The position numbers and the translations under genes were made by a program. From the NCBI RefSeq assembly GCF_050908995.1, contig NC_135120.1, positions 2,431,433 to 2,495,432 on the forward strand: DNA of 64,000 bases. Reading direction: 5' to 3'. Position 1 is the stretch's first letter. Each line of letters starts with the position of its first letter. This document shows, one piece after another, positions 32,990 through 41,689 of the stretch. Source of the stretch: Andrena cerasifolii. Taxonomy: Eukaryota; Arthropoda; Insecta; Hymenoptera; Andrenidae. Below the pieces are notes generated by a model. It did not search any database and was not told the DNA's origin. It saw only the letters and a list, made by a program, of their open reading frames with translations.

Positions 32990-33447
32990 CCTCTCCGTGA
33001 ACTGCGAAAAATGATTTTGATACGTCGAAGCTGCGGTGCGCTCTATTTATATGCTCGCGCCGGAGCAAAACAGCTCATTATTGTGGGATCAGACAGGAGG
33101 GTTTAGGACAGCAAATGAATATACTTCACTCGTTAGGAATAAAAAGTATAATGAAAACGGTTACACTCTCTCGGTTCACATCGCATCGCTTCGCAAGCCA
33201 GTCAAAAACAAAACTGGTCGGTCGCCGCCGGGCGCTGCTCTCCTGTCGGCGACCGCGATTCGCCTTTGTCACGGCTTCCAGACGCGTTTCGAAGACTCGA
33301 GAAAATCTCAGGGCCACCTCGAATCCTCGAGGCACACGCCACACGCCTCGCAACGAGATGTTCCAGCAGCGTCGCCCCGGACGCACGCCGCTCACGCGTA
33401 CACGCACACGCACACGCACACAACAGTCACACCCCACATTATTCAAA
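32990..33447. promoter_or_regulatory. Divergent promoter region of the Maverick gene blocks
   Basis: This stretch separates the minus-strand block (ATPase to integrase) from the plus-strand block (small ORF to capsid). TATAAATA reads on the minus strand at 33051-33044, in place for the ATPase. A CACACG microsatellite lies at 33390-33422 just before the plus-strand start at 33448. Long ORFs on both strands here lack known domains and are probably accidental. Confidence 0.5.
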
Positions 33448-33690
33448 ATGCTTCTGATCCTGTCGGATAATTGTGATATTCGAGACCTAACCGCTGAGCA
33501 GTTGAAATATATACGAAAGATTATTCTACTGCGAGAGTTTGGCAGACACATCGAGCATATAAATGCGGATTCTGAGGTTCAGCAGTATCGTCGGTGCTTG
33601 GAACATTATTATGGCCCTTGGCAGCGAACGCATATCGACGGTCCAGCACCATTGATTAAAAACTGCAGCGAATGTCGCCGAAGAGAGTAA
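33448..33690 (+). CDS. Small Maverick ORF, 80 aa
   Basis: I choose the ATG at 33448 (MLLILSDNCDIRDLT) because the longer upstream frame is made of microsatellite. The protein is helix-rich with HYYGPWQRTHIDGP and ends in CSECRRRE. It overlaps the next gene's start at 33672 by 19 bases, which points to a compact operon-like cluster. Unknown function. Confidence 0.55.
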   Translation: MLLILSDNCDIRDLTAEQLKYIRKIILLREFGRHIEHINADSEVQQYRRCLEHYYGPWQRTHIDGPAPLIKNCSECRRRE

Positions 33691-34676
33691 AGAAAGGTTG
33701 TGGCCTGTTAAATCGGGCGATAAACGCGTTACCTATCGAATTACATATTCCGGGATATCAGTTTTGTGGTCCAGGAACTCATCTGGCAAAACGATTAGCT
33801 AGAGGCGATCGAGGCATCAATCCGTTGGACGCAGCGTGTCGCGAACACGATATTGCATATTCGCGTAGCAACGACCTCGGTGAAAGGCACGCGGCAGATA
33901 AGGTTCTCGCTGACAAAGCGCGAAAACGCATCGTTGCGCGAGACTCGACTCTGGGTGAAAGAGGTGCTGATACAGCTGTTTGGGCAGCTATGAAAGCTAA
34001 GACGAAAATCGGAATGGGGATGAAAATAAAAACCCGCAAAAGGACTGTAAGGAGAGCATCGCAAAGGCGGATACTTCCGGTGGCAATACGAGGTGGCATA
34101 TTACCACTTCTCCCGCTGCTAGGTGTTATCGGATCATTAGCCGGTGGAGCAGCGGGGATCGCCAAGACGGTAAACGATAATAAGGCGGCGCAACATCAGC
34201 TGCAGGAAATGCAGCGTCATAATTTACTTTATCTCGCACCATACAAGCGCGGACACGGAATATCGAAACGAAAAAAAAACGCCGAAAAGACAATAAAAAT
34301 GCTCGAGAGCGTAACTACAGATGCGCAATTGGGGGAGTTGGCAAAACGTATGCGTATTCCATTTTTTAGAGGTGTTTTTATGCGCGATGCACTACCTGTT
34401 GGAGGAGTACGTCGAAACGAGAGCGGTATCGTGAATTTGGATAATGTCGAGGGACCGGGGACTCATTGGGTGGCGCATGCGAAGAGGGGGCGTCGAGCTG
34501 TATACTTCGACATCTTTGGCAATCTTCGACCGCCTAAGGAATTGGTACAATATCTGGATAAAGATGTCGTGAAAATCGAATACAATCACGCGCCTTATCA
34601 GGAGTACAATCAGAGCAATTGTGGCCAACTATGTCTACGCTTTCTACAAACGATTGGCTGCAAATTTAAGGATTGA
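33672..34676 (+). CDS. Maverick PLA2-like / hydrophobic / adenain-like protease polyprotein
   Basis: The open frame of 334 residues has three parts. Residues 29-63 (YQFCGPGTHL...CREHDIAY) match the parvovirus-type phospholipase A2 signature, with the Ca-binding GPG loop and the His59-Asp60 dyad. Residues 134-167 hold a hydrophobic Gly/Ala/Leu helix (ILPLLPLLGVIGSLAGGAAG) like the membrane-active peptides of adenovirus-type minor proteins. Residues about 225-334 resemble adenain: His265 (GTHW), Asp280 (YFDIFG), Gln310 and Cys317 (SNCGQLC), with the Gln-Cys spacing of seven seen in adenovirus protease. No stop or frameshift is present. The roles in virion maturation and membrane escape are inferred from the families. 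Confidence 0.85.
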   Translation: MSPKRVKKGCGLLNRAINALPIELHIPGYQFCGPGTHLAKRLARGDRGINPLDAACREHDIAYSRSNDLGERHAADKVLADKARKRIVARDSTLGERGADTAVWAAMKAKTKIGMGMKIKTRKRTVRRASQRRILPVAIRGGILPLLPLLGVIGSLAGGAAGIAKTVNDNKAAQHQLQEMQRHNLLYLAPYKRGHGISKRKKNAEKTIKMLESVTTDAQLGELAKRMRIPFFRGVFMRDALPVGGVRRNESGIVNLDNVEGPGTHWVAHAKRGRRAVYFDIFGNLRPPKELVQYLDKDVVKIEYNHAPYQEYNQSNCGQLCLRFLQTIGCKFKD

Positions 34677-34724
34677 CTTCTCACCACTTTGATTCAGTAC
34701 GAGTCCAGTCGTACAGCTTGGAAT

Positions 34725-35495
34725 ATGTCGTTAACATTCACTCTAACCGGCAAGAGTAGCACCCTCGCGGTGAGCTACTTTCCACCCATAGATTTGAGCG
34801 CCGATGATCACGAGCTTGGCCTAACAACCCTTGAAACTTACCATACAATACCCAACATCGATTCGAGCAACGATAAATTCTACTTCACCACAAACTATGA
34901 GACCAACAGCAGCGTTGACACCAGCCATGAATACATCACGATTCCCCACGGTTCATACGAATTAGACGCCATTGCCAAGTATTTGAAACAGCGATTACTC
35001 GAGCGGTATCCTCAAAATCTCGATGGCACCGATGCCAACGATGGCGGCGACAATGATGAGTATCCTATAGTGTTGCGCCCCAACAACAACACCATGAAAA
35101 GTGAGATGTACTGCTCGTTCATTGTAGACTTTACGAAGCCCAATAACATTGGATCGTTACTGGGATTCTCGACGAATCGCGTATTAGAACCGGGACAGTA
35201 GCACGAATCGGACGATCCGATTACTATCATGAATGTGAACATTATTCGCATAGAATGTAGGGTGACCGCTGGCGCGTACAGCAATGGGAAGCGCGTACAT
35301 ACGATACATGAATTTTCTCCCAGAGTACCGCCGGAATATATGATATCGGAAACGCCCGCGCAGATCATTTACCTTCCAATCACCACACAGGTCATTTCGG
35401 ATCTAACGATACGCGTTGTGGATCAAGACGGACGGTTGCTTGATTTTCGAGGTGAAGAGATTACCATCAGACTGCACGTACGACGACGTCGATGA
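34725..35495 (+). pseudogene. Maverick minor capsid (penton) protein
   Basis: The frame starts MSLTFTLTGKSSTLAV and includes YFPPIDLSADDHELGL, the penton-like region NNTMKSEMYCSF, and the C-terminal block IIRIECRVTAGAYSNG and IRLHVRRRR. It is the single jelly-roll minor capsid protein of Polintons, at the capsid vertices. A TAG at 35199 replaces a tryptophan that is present in the fragment at 55058-55284 (RQWIESDD versus GQ*HESDD). Both parts are otherwise in frame. Its stop overlaps the next start codon by four bases. Confidence 0.88.
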
Positions 35496-35704
35496 TAATA
35501 CATGTGGTGCGGCCGAATGAGATGCTTGTGTTGAACGACTTCAGAAACACGTTTCTTCGAAACGAAGTTGTTTGCAACAACAACAACAACAACAACAACA
35601 ACAAGAACAACAACTGCAACAGCTCTGATTACGCTAAAAAGAAGAGGCTCAGTGCTGCGAACATTGCATTTTTGAAATCGCTGGGATTCATTGTACGCAA
35701 TTAA
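35492..35704 (+). CDS. Small Maverick ORF with poly-Asn tract, 70 aa
   Basis: It starts in the ATGA overlap with the minor capsid stop. A run of asparagines at about residues 29-41, encoded by AAC repeats, is followed by a basic end (KKKRLSAANIAFLKSLGF). It sits between the two capsid genes. Similar small ORFs accompany capsid genes in other insect Mavericks, from memory. Function unknown. Confidence 0.6.
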   Translation: MIIHVVRPNEMLVLNDFRNTFLRNEVVCNNNNNNNNNKNNNCNSSDYAKKKRLSAANIAFLKSLGFIVRN

Positions 35705-35712
35705 GTTGAAAA

Positions 35713-36838
35713 ATGACCGACATTCTAAGCATTGGCGCGAAGCCGACGTTTGATGATCGCATCGTCAAGCTTGAGACTCACACATACAACCCTTACGTCA
35801 ACACAACGTTTGGATACAGCGATGAGATAAGAATACCTATACAGCAACAGGATTTATACACATTACCGTGTGAAAGTTTCCTCTACCTGGAGGGGAAATT
35901 GACGATAAATAAGCCGAATGATGTATCAACGGTGATGTTGGGAAGTAATTGCATGGCATTCATATTTGATGAGATTCGATACGAACTGAATGGTGTGGAG
36001 ATTGATCGCAACAGAAACGTTGGAATAACTAGCACACTTAAAAACTATATATCGATGACATCTGATGAAGACAAAAATATGGAGAATGCGGGATGGGGCT
36101 TGAAACGGCATGATGAGCTAATAGTGAAAAATCATTTCAATTTTTGCATCCCGCTAAAATATTTGTTGGGATTTTGCGAGGACTACAAAAGCATGGTTAT
36201 TAATGCGCGTCACGAATTAATTTTAATACCATGTGACGCTGAACGACGTTAATAAGCTGTCGTTGCTACATGCTTTGGAAAGTGGACAAAACCTGAGCAT
36301 TAGTTTTCGCTCGTGGGATATGTATGAGTATCCTCTCTTACAAAGCACGACCAAGCATTCGTGGGCCGTGAAGGCAGCTGCACAGTTGGAGAAGCCGCGA
36401 TACATTATCTTTGCTCTACAGACTGCTCGAAAGAATGTGATGACTGAAGATGTTACTCGATTCGACCACTGCATATTGACCAATGTAAAACTTTTTCTCA
36501 ACTCGGAATTTTACCCATACGATGACATGAACTTGGACTTTGACAAGAATAGGCACACCATCGTATTTAACATGTATACGCATTTTCGTAAATCGTATTA
36601 CGGACATAGTTGCAACGAGGCATTATTCACCGTGGCCCAATTTTTGCAATTTTGCCCCCTCGTGGTGATTGATTGCTCGCGACAAAATGAGTCGATCAAG
36701 AATAGCACCGTGGACGTGCGCATAGAATTTGATTGTAAAGAAAACGTACCTGCAAATACTACGGCCTACTGTCTGATTCTGCACGATCGGGTAGTTGAAT
36801 ACAATCCGCTGACAAATGTGGTGCGCAAAATCAATTAA
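35713..36838 (+). pseudogene. Maverick major capsid protein (double jelly-roll)
   Basis: The first half (35713-36225) reads MTDILSIGAKPTFDDRIVKLE, TTFGYSDEIRIPIQQQDLYT and MAFIFDEIRYELNGVEIDR, and the second (36233-36838) reads LNDVNKLSLLHALESGQNLS, DHCILTNVKLFLNSEFYPYD and HDRVVEYNPLTNVVRKIN. These match the double jelly-roll capsid protein of Polintons. The halves are in different frames, and the joint at about 36225-36235 appears to lack roughly 30-40 codons present in relatives, so a small deletion with a frameshift has removed part of the inter-barrel region. The rest is free of stops. Confidence 0.88.
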
Positions 36839-36975
36839 ATTACTGCGCTACTTGCCCGCCCTCTCCTGTACCGAATTCATACAAAATTTCATCGTGAAAA
36901 TCGAGATGCTTTACGAGAAAGACTGCATTCTCCAGTCTGTCTTGGAAGCAAACGGACCTCTAAATTGTATCGATA

Positions 36976-37503
36976 ATGATCGTACCAACATTCGTTGACC
37001 TGCAAGGGTTCATCGTCGATGGAAGATTTGTCGCGAAGGAAGTGGCTATCCTACGAAAGGGAACAATTCTCTCGCACTATATTTTTGGGAGTTCGATGCC
37101 ACAATATCTTCTTACAAAATCCGACATATCGAGCATCCGGTGGTTGGTGGCAAAACATCATGGACTACGTTGGGAAAATGGAGACGTTCCGTACAGTATG
37201 GCTAAACACCTAATTATGAAAGCTGTAGCCGATGCGATCGACGAGGAAGATGACACGCCCCATGTCGTATACGTTAAAGGGCTGCAGAAACGCGATTGGC
37301 TCGTGGATTTCCTCGATGAAAATACGAGAGCGGACGTGATCATCGAGACGCTAGACATTGACTACGAGGATATCAAATCCCTAAATAAGCTAAACGTAGT
37401 TAATACTCTGCGATGTGGCAGACACGCAAAGCACTGTGCCATGCAAAATGTATTTAAAATATTCAACTGGTGGGCTAAACGCCAGAGGGAAATACACAAA
37501 TAA
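36976..37503 (+). CDS. Conserved Maverick ORF, 175 aa, function unknown
   Basis: The frame starts MIVPTFVDLQGFIVDGRFVA and ends with CGRHAKHCAMQNVFKIFNWW. I recognise it as a conserved companion of insect Maverick capsid genes, but no function is established to my knowledge. Its N-terminal VDLQGF and a later HAKHCAMQN resemble the spacing of DEDD-type exonucleases, though the usual second acidic residue is not apparent. It is intact and follows the capsid gene by 137 bases. A nuclease role would be speculation. Confidence 0.7.
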   Translation: MIVPTFVDLQGFIVDGRFVAKEVAILRKGTILSHYIFGSSMPQYLLTKSDISSIRWLVAKHHGLRWENGDVPYSMAKHLIMKAVADAIDEEDDTPHVVYVKGLQKRDWLVDFLDENTRADVIIETLDIDYEDIKSLNKLNVVNTLRCGRHAKHCAMQNVFKIFNWWAKRQREIHK

Positions 37504-37619
37504 AATATAATCAATTTTTAATGCATAACTGTTTTTTCTTCACCCACCTCAACCTCCAACCTTCTGCATGTACGCTAGATTAAGACGGTAGTTGTAATTA
37601 TTATGTAGAAGTAGTACGA

Positions 37620-37890
37620 TTCATGATCAAAGTGGTATGATAGACGTTCGATAGATGTTCAAGTGGTCCGATAGACGTTCGATAGATGTTCAGAGTGGTA
37701 CGATAGACGTTCGATTGATGTTCAAAGTGGTACGATAGATGTTCCAAGAGGTACGATAGACGTTCGACACCCGTTCGATAGATGTTCAAAGTGGTACGAT
37801 AGACGTTCAATACACGTTCAAAGTGGTTCGATACATGTTCAAAGTAGTTTAATACATGTTCGATACATGGTTGATATGCGATCAAAGTGG
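37620..37890. repeat. Minisatellite of GTTCGATAGATGTTCAAAGT-type units
   Basis: About ten imperfect units of 20-35 bases built from GTACGATAGACGTTC and GATAGATGTTCAAAGTG. The minus-strand ORF rich in Tyr, Arg and Thr is an artefact of the array. It sits between the 175-aa ORF and the next gene. Confidence 0.85.
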
Positions 37891-37909
37891 TATGGTCTAG
37901 TCGAATGAT

Positions 37910-38868
37910 GTGTCAAAGAAGAAGGGAAAGAAGATGCGTGTGAATAAGGAGAGGACGCTCAGTGAAGAAGAAGATAAGTACATGGAGGAGAATGGTCAGC
38001 GAAAATGCAGGTGGCCTGTAATGAATATGGCGAAGAACAAAGGCATCCTACTTTGCAAAGCTATGCATTTCTCGATTTCATCATTGGAGGGGGTTTTGAC
38101 ATGCGAGAGCCAGGAGATGCATCGAGACCAGTTGCATTCAACTTGTGACATCGGGCTGCGACAGTCTGATTTTTTTTGTGAGCATCGTTTTTTTTCTAAA
38201 AACATGGGATTACTAAGGATTGCCCCTGAGTGCAGAGAGAATCCAGAGGTATGTACTTAACAATATTTTTTAACATTTATCGCGTTTAATCATTGATACC
38301 GAGTGAGATTAAAATCAGACGGTTGTGTCAATATTATATCGCGGGTTGCTATGTTTCAGGACTCGCCACCCCCATCACCCCCGTCATCCCCATCGCCGCC
38401 ATCACCTCCGTCGCCACCGCCGTCACCCCCATCGCCGCGCGTCTGGTCGCCGGACTGGGGCTCGCCGCAGTCATCGCCGTCGCCGCCTACACCACTTTCA
38501 CCGCCGCTGCAAGTATGTAATACTTTGTATTATTTTTGTGCGTTTGATATTCAATATGTTTGTATCAATATTATATCGATGTATTGTGTGTTCTAGAATT
38601 TATATTTCTTAATGAATGCGCGGCTGGTGGAGGAGGTACCATCCTCTGCGGCGGAGAATGCGGCAGGCCCCATGATGGCGGCTCGGCTGCGGCAGTCATG
38701 GCTGCCGTATCGGCGAGTGGGGCCGCTGCGGCTAAGACGGCCGCGGTCCCCATCGCCACCGTCGCCCGGCGTGCGACGGTTACGGCAACCGCTGCCTCGC
38801 AGCCGTCACCTCCGACGCAGCCGTCACCCTCACCGCCGCGGTCACCCTCACCACCACCACCCCTATAA
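37910..38868 (+). CDS. Possible spliced Pro/Ser-rich gene near the right Maverick end
   Basis: Exon 1 (about 37910-38250) encodes a basic start (MSKKKGKKMRVNK) and a Cys/His-containing region. A GTATGT donor at 38251 and a TTTCAG acceptor at 38359 lead to a Pro/Ser-rich exon (SPPPSPPSSPSPP, with VWSPDWGSPQ). A second GTATGT near 38512 and TTCTAG near 38596 lead to a third exon whose frame is unsettled. The splice signals make a real gene plausible, but no homologue is known to me. The GC-rich repeats could also be a simple expansion. Confidence 0.4.
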
Positions 38869-38871
38869 TAT

Positions 38872-39310
38872 ATTTTTTTTATTTTATATTCTATTTTTAT
38901 ATTTTATTATTATATTTCTACTTTTATATTTATATTTTTTATATTTATATTCATTTTATATTCTTTTCTTTTAATTTTATATTTTATTTTATATTTATTA
39001 TATATTTTTTTATTGAATTTTCATATTTTTTGTGTTCTATTTATATTCTATTTATATATTTTTCTTTTTTTATATTCTATTCTTTTTATATTATATTTAT
39101 TATTCAATTGTATTTTCTTTGTTTTATTATTTTATTTTCTTTTTTTATATTTATATTGTTTTATATTGTATTCTATTTTATTTTATATTTTAATTGTATT
39201 TTTATATGTATTTATATTTATATTTTATATATTAATTGGATTTTTTTATATTTATATTTATATTTGTATTATTCTATATCGTTTTTTGTAACAATATATA
39301 CTTCTTAAAC
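38872..39310. repeat. Extreme AT low-complexity tract
   Basis: About 440 bases of TTTATATTT-type sequence with almost no G or C, just inside the right inverted repeat. ORFs of 92 residues rich in Phe, Tyr and Ile read across it but reflect composition only. Confidence 0.85.
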
Positions 39311-39323
39311 CTATATTATTTCT

Positions 39324-39732
39324 CCATTTCATTCACCCGTCATCCTCCTCGCCATCTAATTTTAAGATCTGCTGACGCTGCATAATTCTTTCTATCATTC
39401 GCGCAGCCAAGTGACATCATCCCGCACGGCCGCTCCAGAGGAGTCGAATTACGCGTGATCGCGCGATACGCAGCGACGTTAAATCGGAACGCTTTGAAAT
39501 ACAGTTAGCTTTAGAATGCATGCGATTCTATCCCCTATGTAGTGGTGTCTGTTGCCCTCCTAGAATTTTAACTTTAAAGTAATGCTCCGTCTCTTTCCCT
39601 CGAAGACGCGGTGTCGAAAAACGCCGATCTTTCCCGACATCATCTGAAACAATTTCTGATACAATTTCTCATAAAAATAAATTATTATACGCTGACGTTT
39701 GGGCTCATGGTGTGTGCGTGTGCGTGTGCGTG

Positions 39733-39764
<32 letters not shown>

Positions 39765-39780
39765 TGTGTGTGTGTGTGTA
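39324..39780 (-). repeat. Maverick right terminal inverted repeat
   Basis: It is the reverse complement of 16215-16564, including GATGTCACTTGGC, GGAGCGGCCGTGCGGGATGA and TATAATAATTT, and it ends in a (TGCG)n(TG)n microsatellite. About 80 extra bases (near 39605-39680, AAGACGCGGTGTCG onward) are absent from the left copy. Confidence 0.9.
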
Positions 39781-40175
39781 GCTCCGTTGGTTTCGCTATA
39801 TGTACCATTCGGAAAAGACTAATGTCAGAGAGACGGCGTTTGGGGGAGTTGGTTAGGCGCCCCGAGAAGTTTTTTCATTTATATTAATATCATAAAATTA
39901 ATATTTCCTTCCTTAACGACAGTCTGTACCACGCTCCAGAGTAGCACCTTCACCCGCGGTTCCTCCTCGATGCACTTCGGTGTATCGGTTCAAGATCGGT
40001 TCGGTATCGATATCTGCTCCTCGCGCTATACCCCCACCACTCCGCCATCTCTATGACGTCATCCGCCGCCGCCCGCCGGCAAAAAAAAAACAAATTTTCA
40101 AACTCAAATTTGGATTTCAAGGTCGGTTATCATGACCTTGAAACTCAAATTTGAATTAGAATCCCCATTGTAATA
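39781..40175. other. No gene; short inverted repeat
   Basis: CAAACTCAAATTTGGATTTC and GAAACTCAAATTTGAATTAG around 40100-40155 form a short inverted pattern with AAGGTCGGTTATCATGACCTT between. No coding sequence is evident. Confidence 0.4.
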
Positions 40176-41005
40176 CTACTCGTGCATTTCTACAAATGCT
40201 AGTTGTGCTTTTGATAGACTTTTTAGTTCTTTCATTTGGACCGTTCGCATGTACTTTTCAGTAGTGTCTAATCTTTCTTTTAGCGTATTCAGCTTATGTA
40301 TAGATTTTGAGTGCTTTTTTGAGAATGTATATGCTATATTGTGTAAACGTCTAGCTACTGGTGTCAATTTGCTTTTCCTAGTTACTGAGCCGAGAAGTAC
40401 TCGCCTTTCATAACTTTTGGGCGTTGAATTGATACTGCGTTCTTTCAAAACAGAATCTTCACATGAGGATTGTGGATTCTGTACACTTGAAGAAGGTTCC
40501 GATGCAATAGCATCAGCGTATTCGGTAGCACTTTGAGTATTGTTGTGTTTTATTCCTTTATCTGGGGTTTCACAATTGCTATAACAAATAACCTGCATGT
40601 CGTTGTAACTCGGCAAAACTTTAATATGTATGAATTCCTTCAGCGGATTTTCAATTGTAATATCCCCCTGCATCTTCTCGTCTTCTACCTTCATATTTGT
40701 AAAAATTCTCCCATCACTGGTACTTACAGGGGATGCGGCACAAGAATTGATATTTAACATTAACTCAGGAATTGCATCGTTTTTCAGTATTTGCCGAACG
40801 GTTGTAATGCTGTAGGCACTTTTCTTAAAATGCATTTGGCACACAATTCCTCACTGGTAAGGTCATATAGGTTGAGATTATTGATTGCTTGCACCCATTT
40901 CTCACTCCTTAAACATTTTTGGGAAAGCTATGTCTATTTACAGTGCTGTTGGAGTTGCAGCCTGGCACTACACACCTCCAATCAACTTTTTGCCCTGTCC
41001 CTGCA
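40176..41005 (-). pseudogene. THAP-domain protein with frameshifts
   Basis: Reading on the minus strand, CVVPGCNSNS...RHSFPKNV, SEKWVQAINNLNLYDLTSEEL and VCQMHFKKSAYS give the C2CH pattern of a THAP zinc finger (C-x4-C ... C-x2-H). The three pieces lie in different frames, so at least two single-base shifts are present, near 40900-40910 and 40848. The C-terminal part (from 40844) is Ser-rich and ends in a helical basic segment (LHNIAYTFSKKHSKSIHKL). THAP fingers occur in P-element-type transposases and in host regulators; which one this was is unknown. An acceptor-like CAG near 41007 precedes it. Confidence 0.65.
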
Positions 41006-41244
41006 AAGTCAAACAAATCATTTTTGTCATGTGATAGCATATATTTTACAAGTATAATCTAAAAATATAAGTTTTAACTTTAGGAAAACTGTACATGAAA
41101 CTTTGTTACCTGCCACTCTCTTTGCTATCGCTACTTTCTTGTCTACATTCATTTTAAACTTATTCAATACTATTGTATGCTTCAGAATATTCTGAATATT
41201 ACACCTAAAAGTATAAATAACACTAGTATAAATAACCGTTGAAA

Positions 41245-41385
41245 ATGGTTTAAGCGTCGGTGAACGCCAGTAAGCGTCAGTAAGCGTTAGTAAGTGTCGG
41301 CAACCGTAGCAAGGGTTAGTAAGCGTCGGCAAGCGTAGCAAGGGTTAGTAAGCGTCGGCAAGTGTAGCAAGCGTAAGCTGCAGAA
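41245..41385. repeat. Minisatellite of GTAAGCGTCGGCAAGCGTAG units
   Basis: Imperfect repeats of GTAAGCGTYRG and CAAGGGTTAGTAAGCGTCGG occur about eight times. No coding role. Confidence 0.8.
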
Positions 41386-41689
41386 GTGTGCGTAAGCCAA
41401 CGTGTATGTACAAATATAAACACAACTATACCGCGACAGCAACGCCACCTAAATTATGAAAGCCTGCTGCTTCCTGTCTAAACGCTATTCCGGAAGTTCC
41501 TATCTTAGTTTCTGCCCCCTGATTATGGCTTTCCCCCACTCCGCGGCTGGTGCGCGCGCAGTCAATTGCCCACTCCCTGCTCCCCCCGCGCACATAGTTC
41601 CCCCAACCGCGCTCCCCCGCGCGTCCTCACTTCCCAACCCGCCCTCGTGCTCCCCTCAGAGGACCTGGTCTAGAAACCGCTTTGCCTTA
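41386..41689. other. No gene; GC-rich stretch
   Basis: Positions 41510-41660 are unusually C-rich (CCCCCACTCCGCGG, CCCTGCTCCCCCCGCGCAC) compared with their surroundings. The ORF across it is Pro/Ala-rich with no domain. It may be the 5' region of the element read on the minus strand downstream. Confidence 0.35.

Larger units (their letters stand above)
16215..39780. mobile_element. Maverick/Polinton virus-like DNA transposon
   Basis: Long terminal inverted repeats (about 16215-16564 and 39324-39780) bound a set of genes that defines Polintons: protein-primed DNA polymerase B, retroviral-type integrase, packaging ATPase, adenain-like protease, and minor and major capsid proteins. Genes on the right half lie in two divergent blocks around 33.0-33.4 kb. 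The left half (17-27.6 kb) is filled by later insertions. Polintons replicate as virus-like elements, and their capsid genes imply a virion stage. This copy carries visible breaks in polymerase, integrase, ATPase and both capsid genes. The 6-base target duplication could not be found because both outer ends run into CA/TG microsatellites. Confidence 0.93.

Noticed and set aside
33036..33470. Longer frames (144 and 191 aa) across the Maverick divergent spacer
   Set aside because: Their first parts consist of spacer and CACACG microsatellite. Only the last 80 residues of one frame look real, so I placed the start at 33448.
37601..37885. 94-residue Tyr/Arg/Thr-rich ORF on the minus strand
   Set aside because: Translation of the minisatellite.
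38325..38612. Alternative Arg/His-rich frame over the Pro-rich exon
   Set aside because: It is the out-of-frame reading of the CCG/CCA repeats; the splice signals fit the Pro/Ser frame better.
39013..39308. Phe/Ile/Tyr-rich ORFs of 92 residues resembling membrane proteins
   Set aside because: The DNA is an almost pure A/T tract, and any frame gives such residues.
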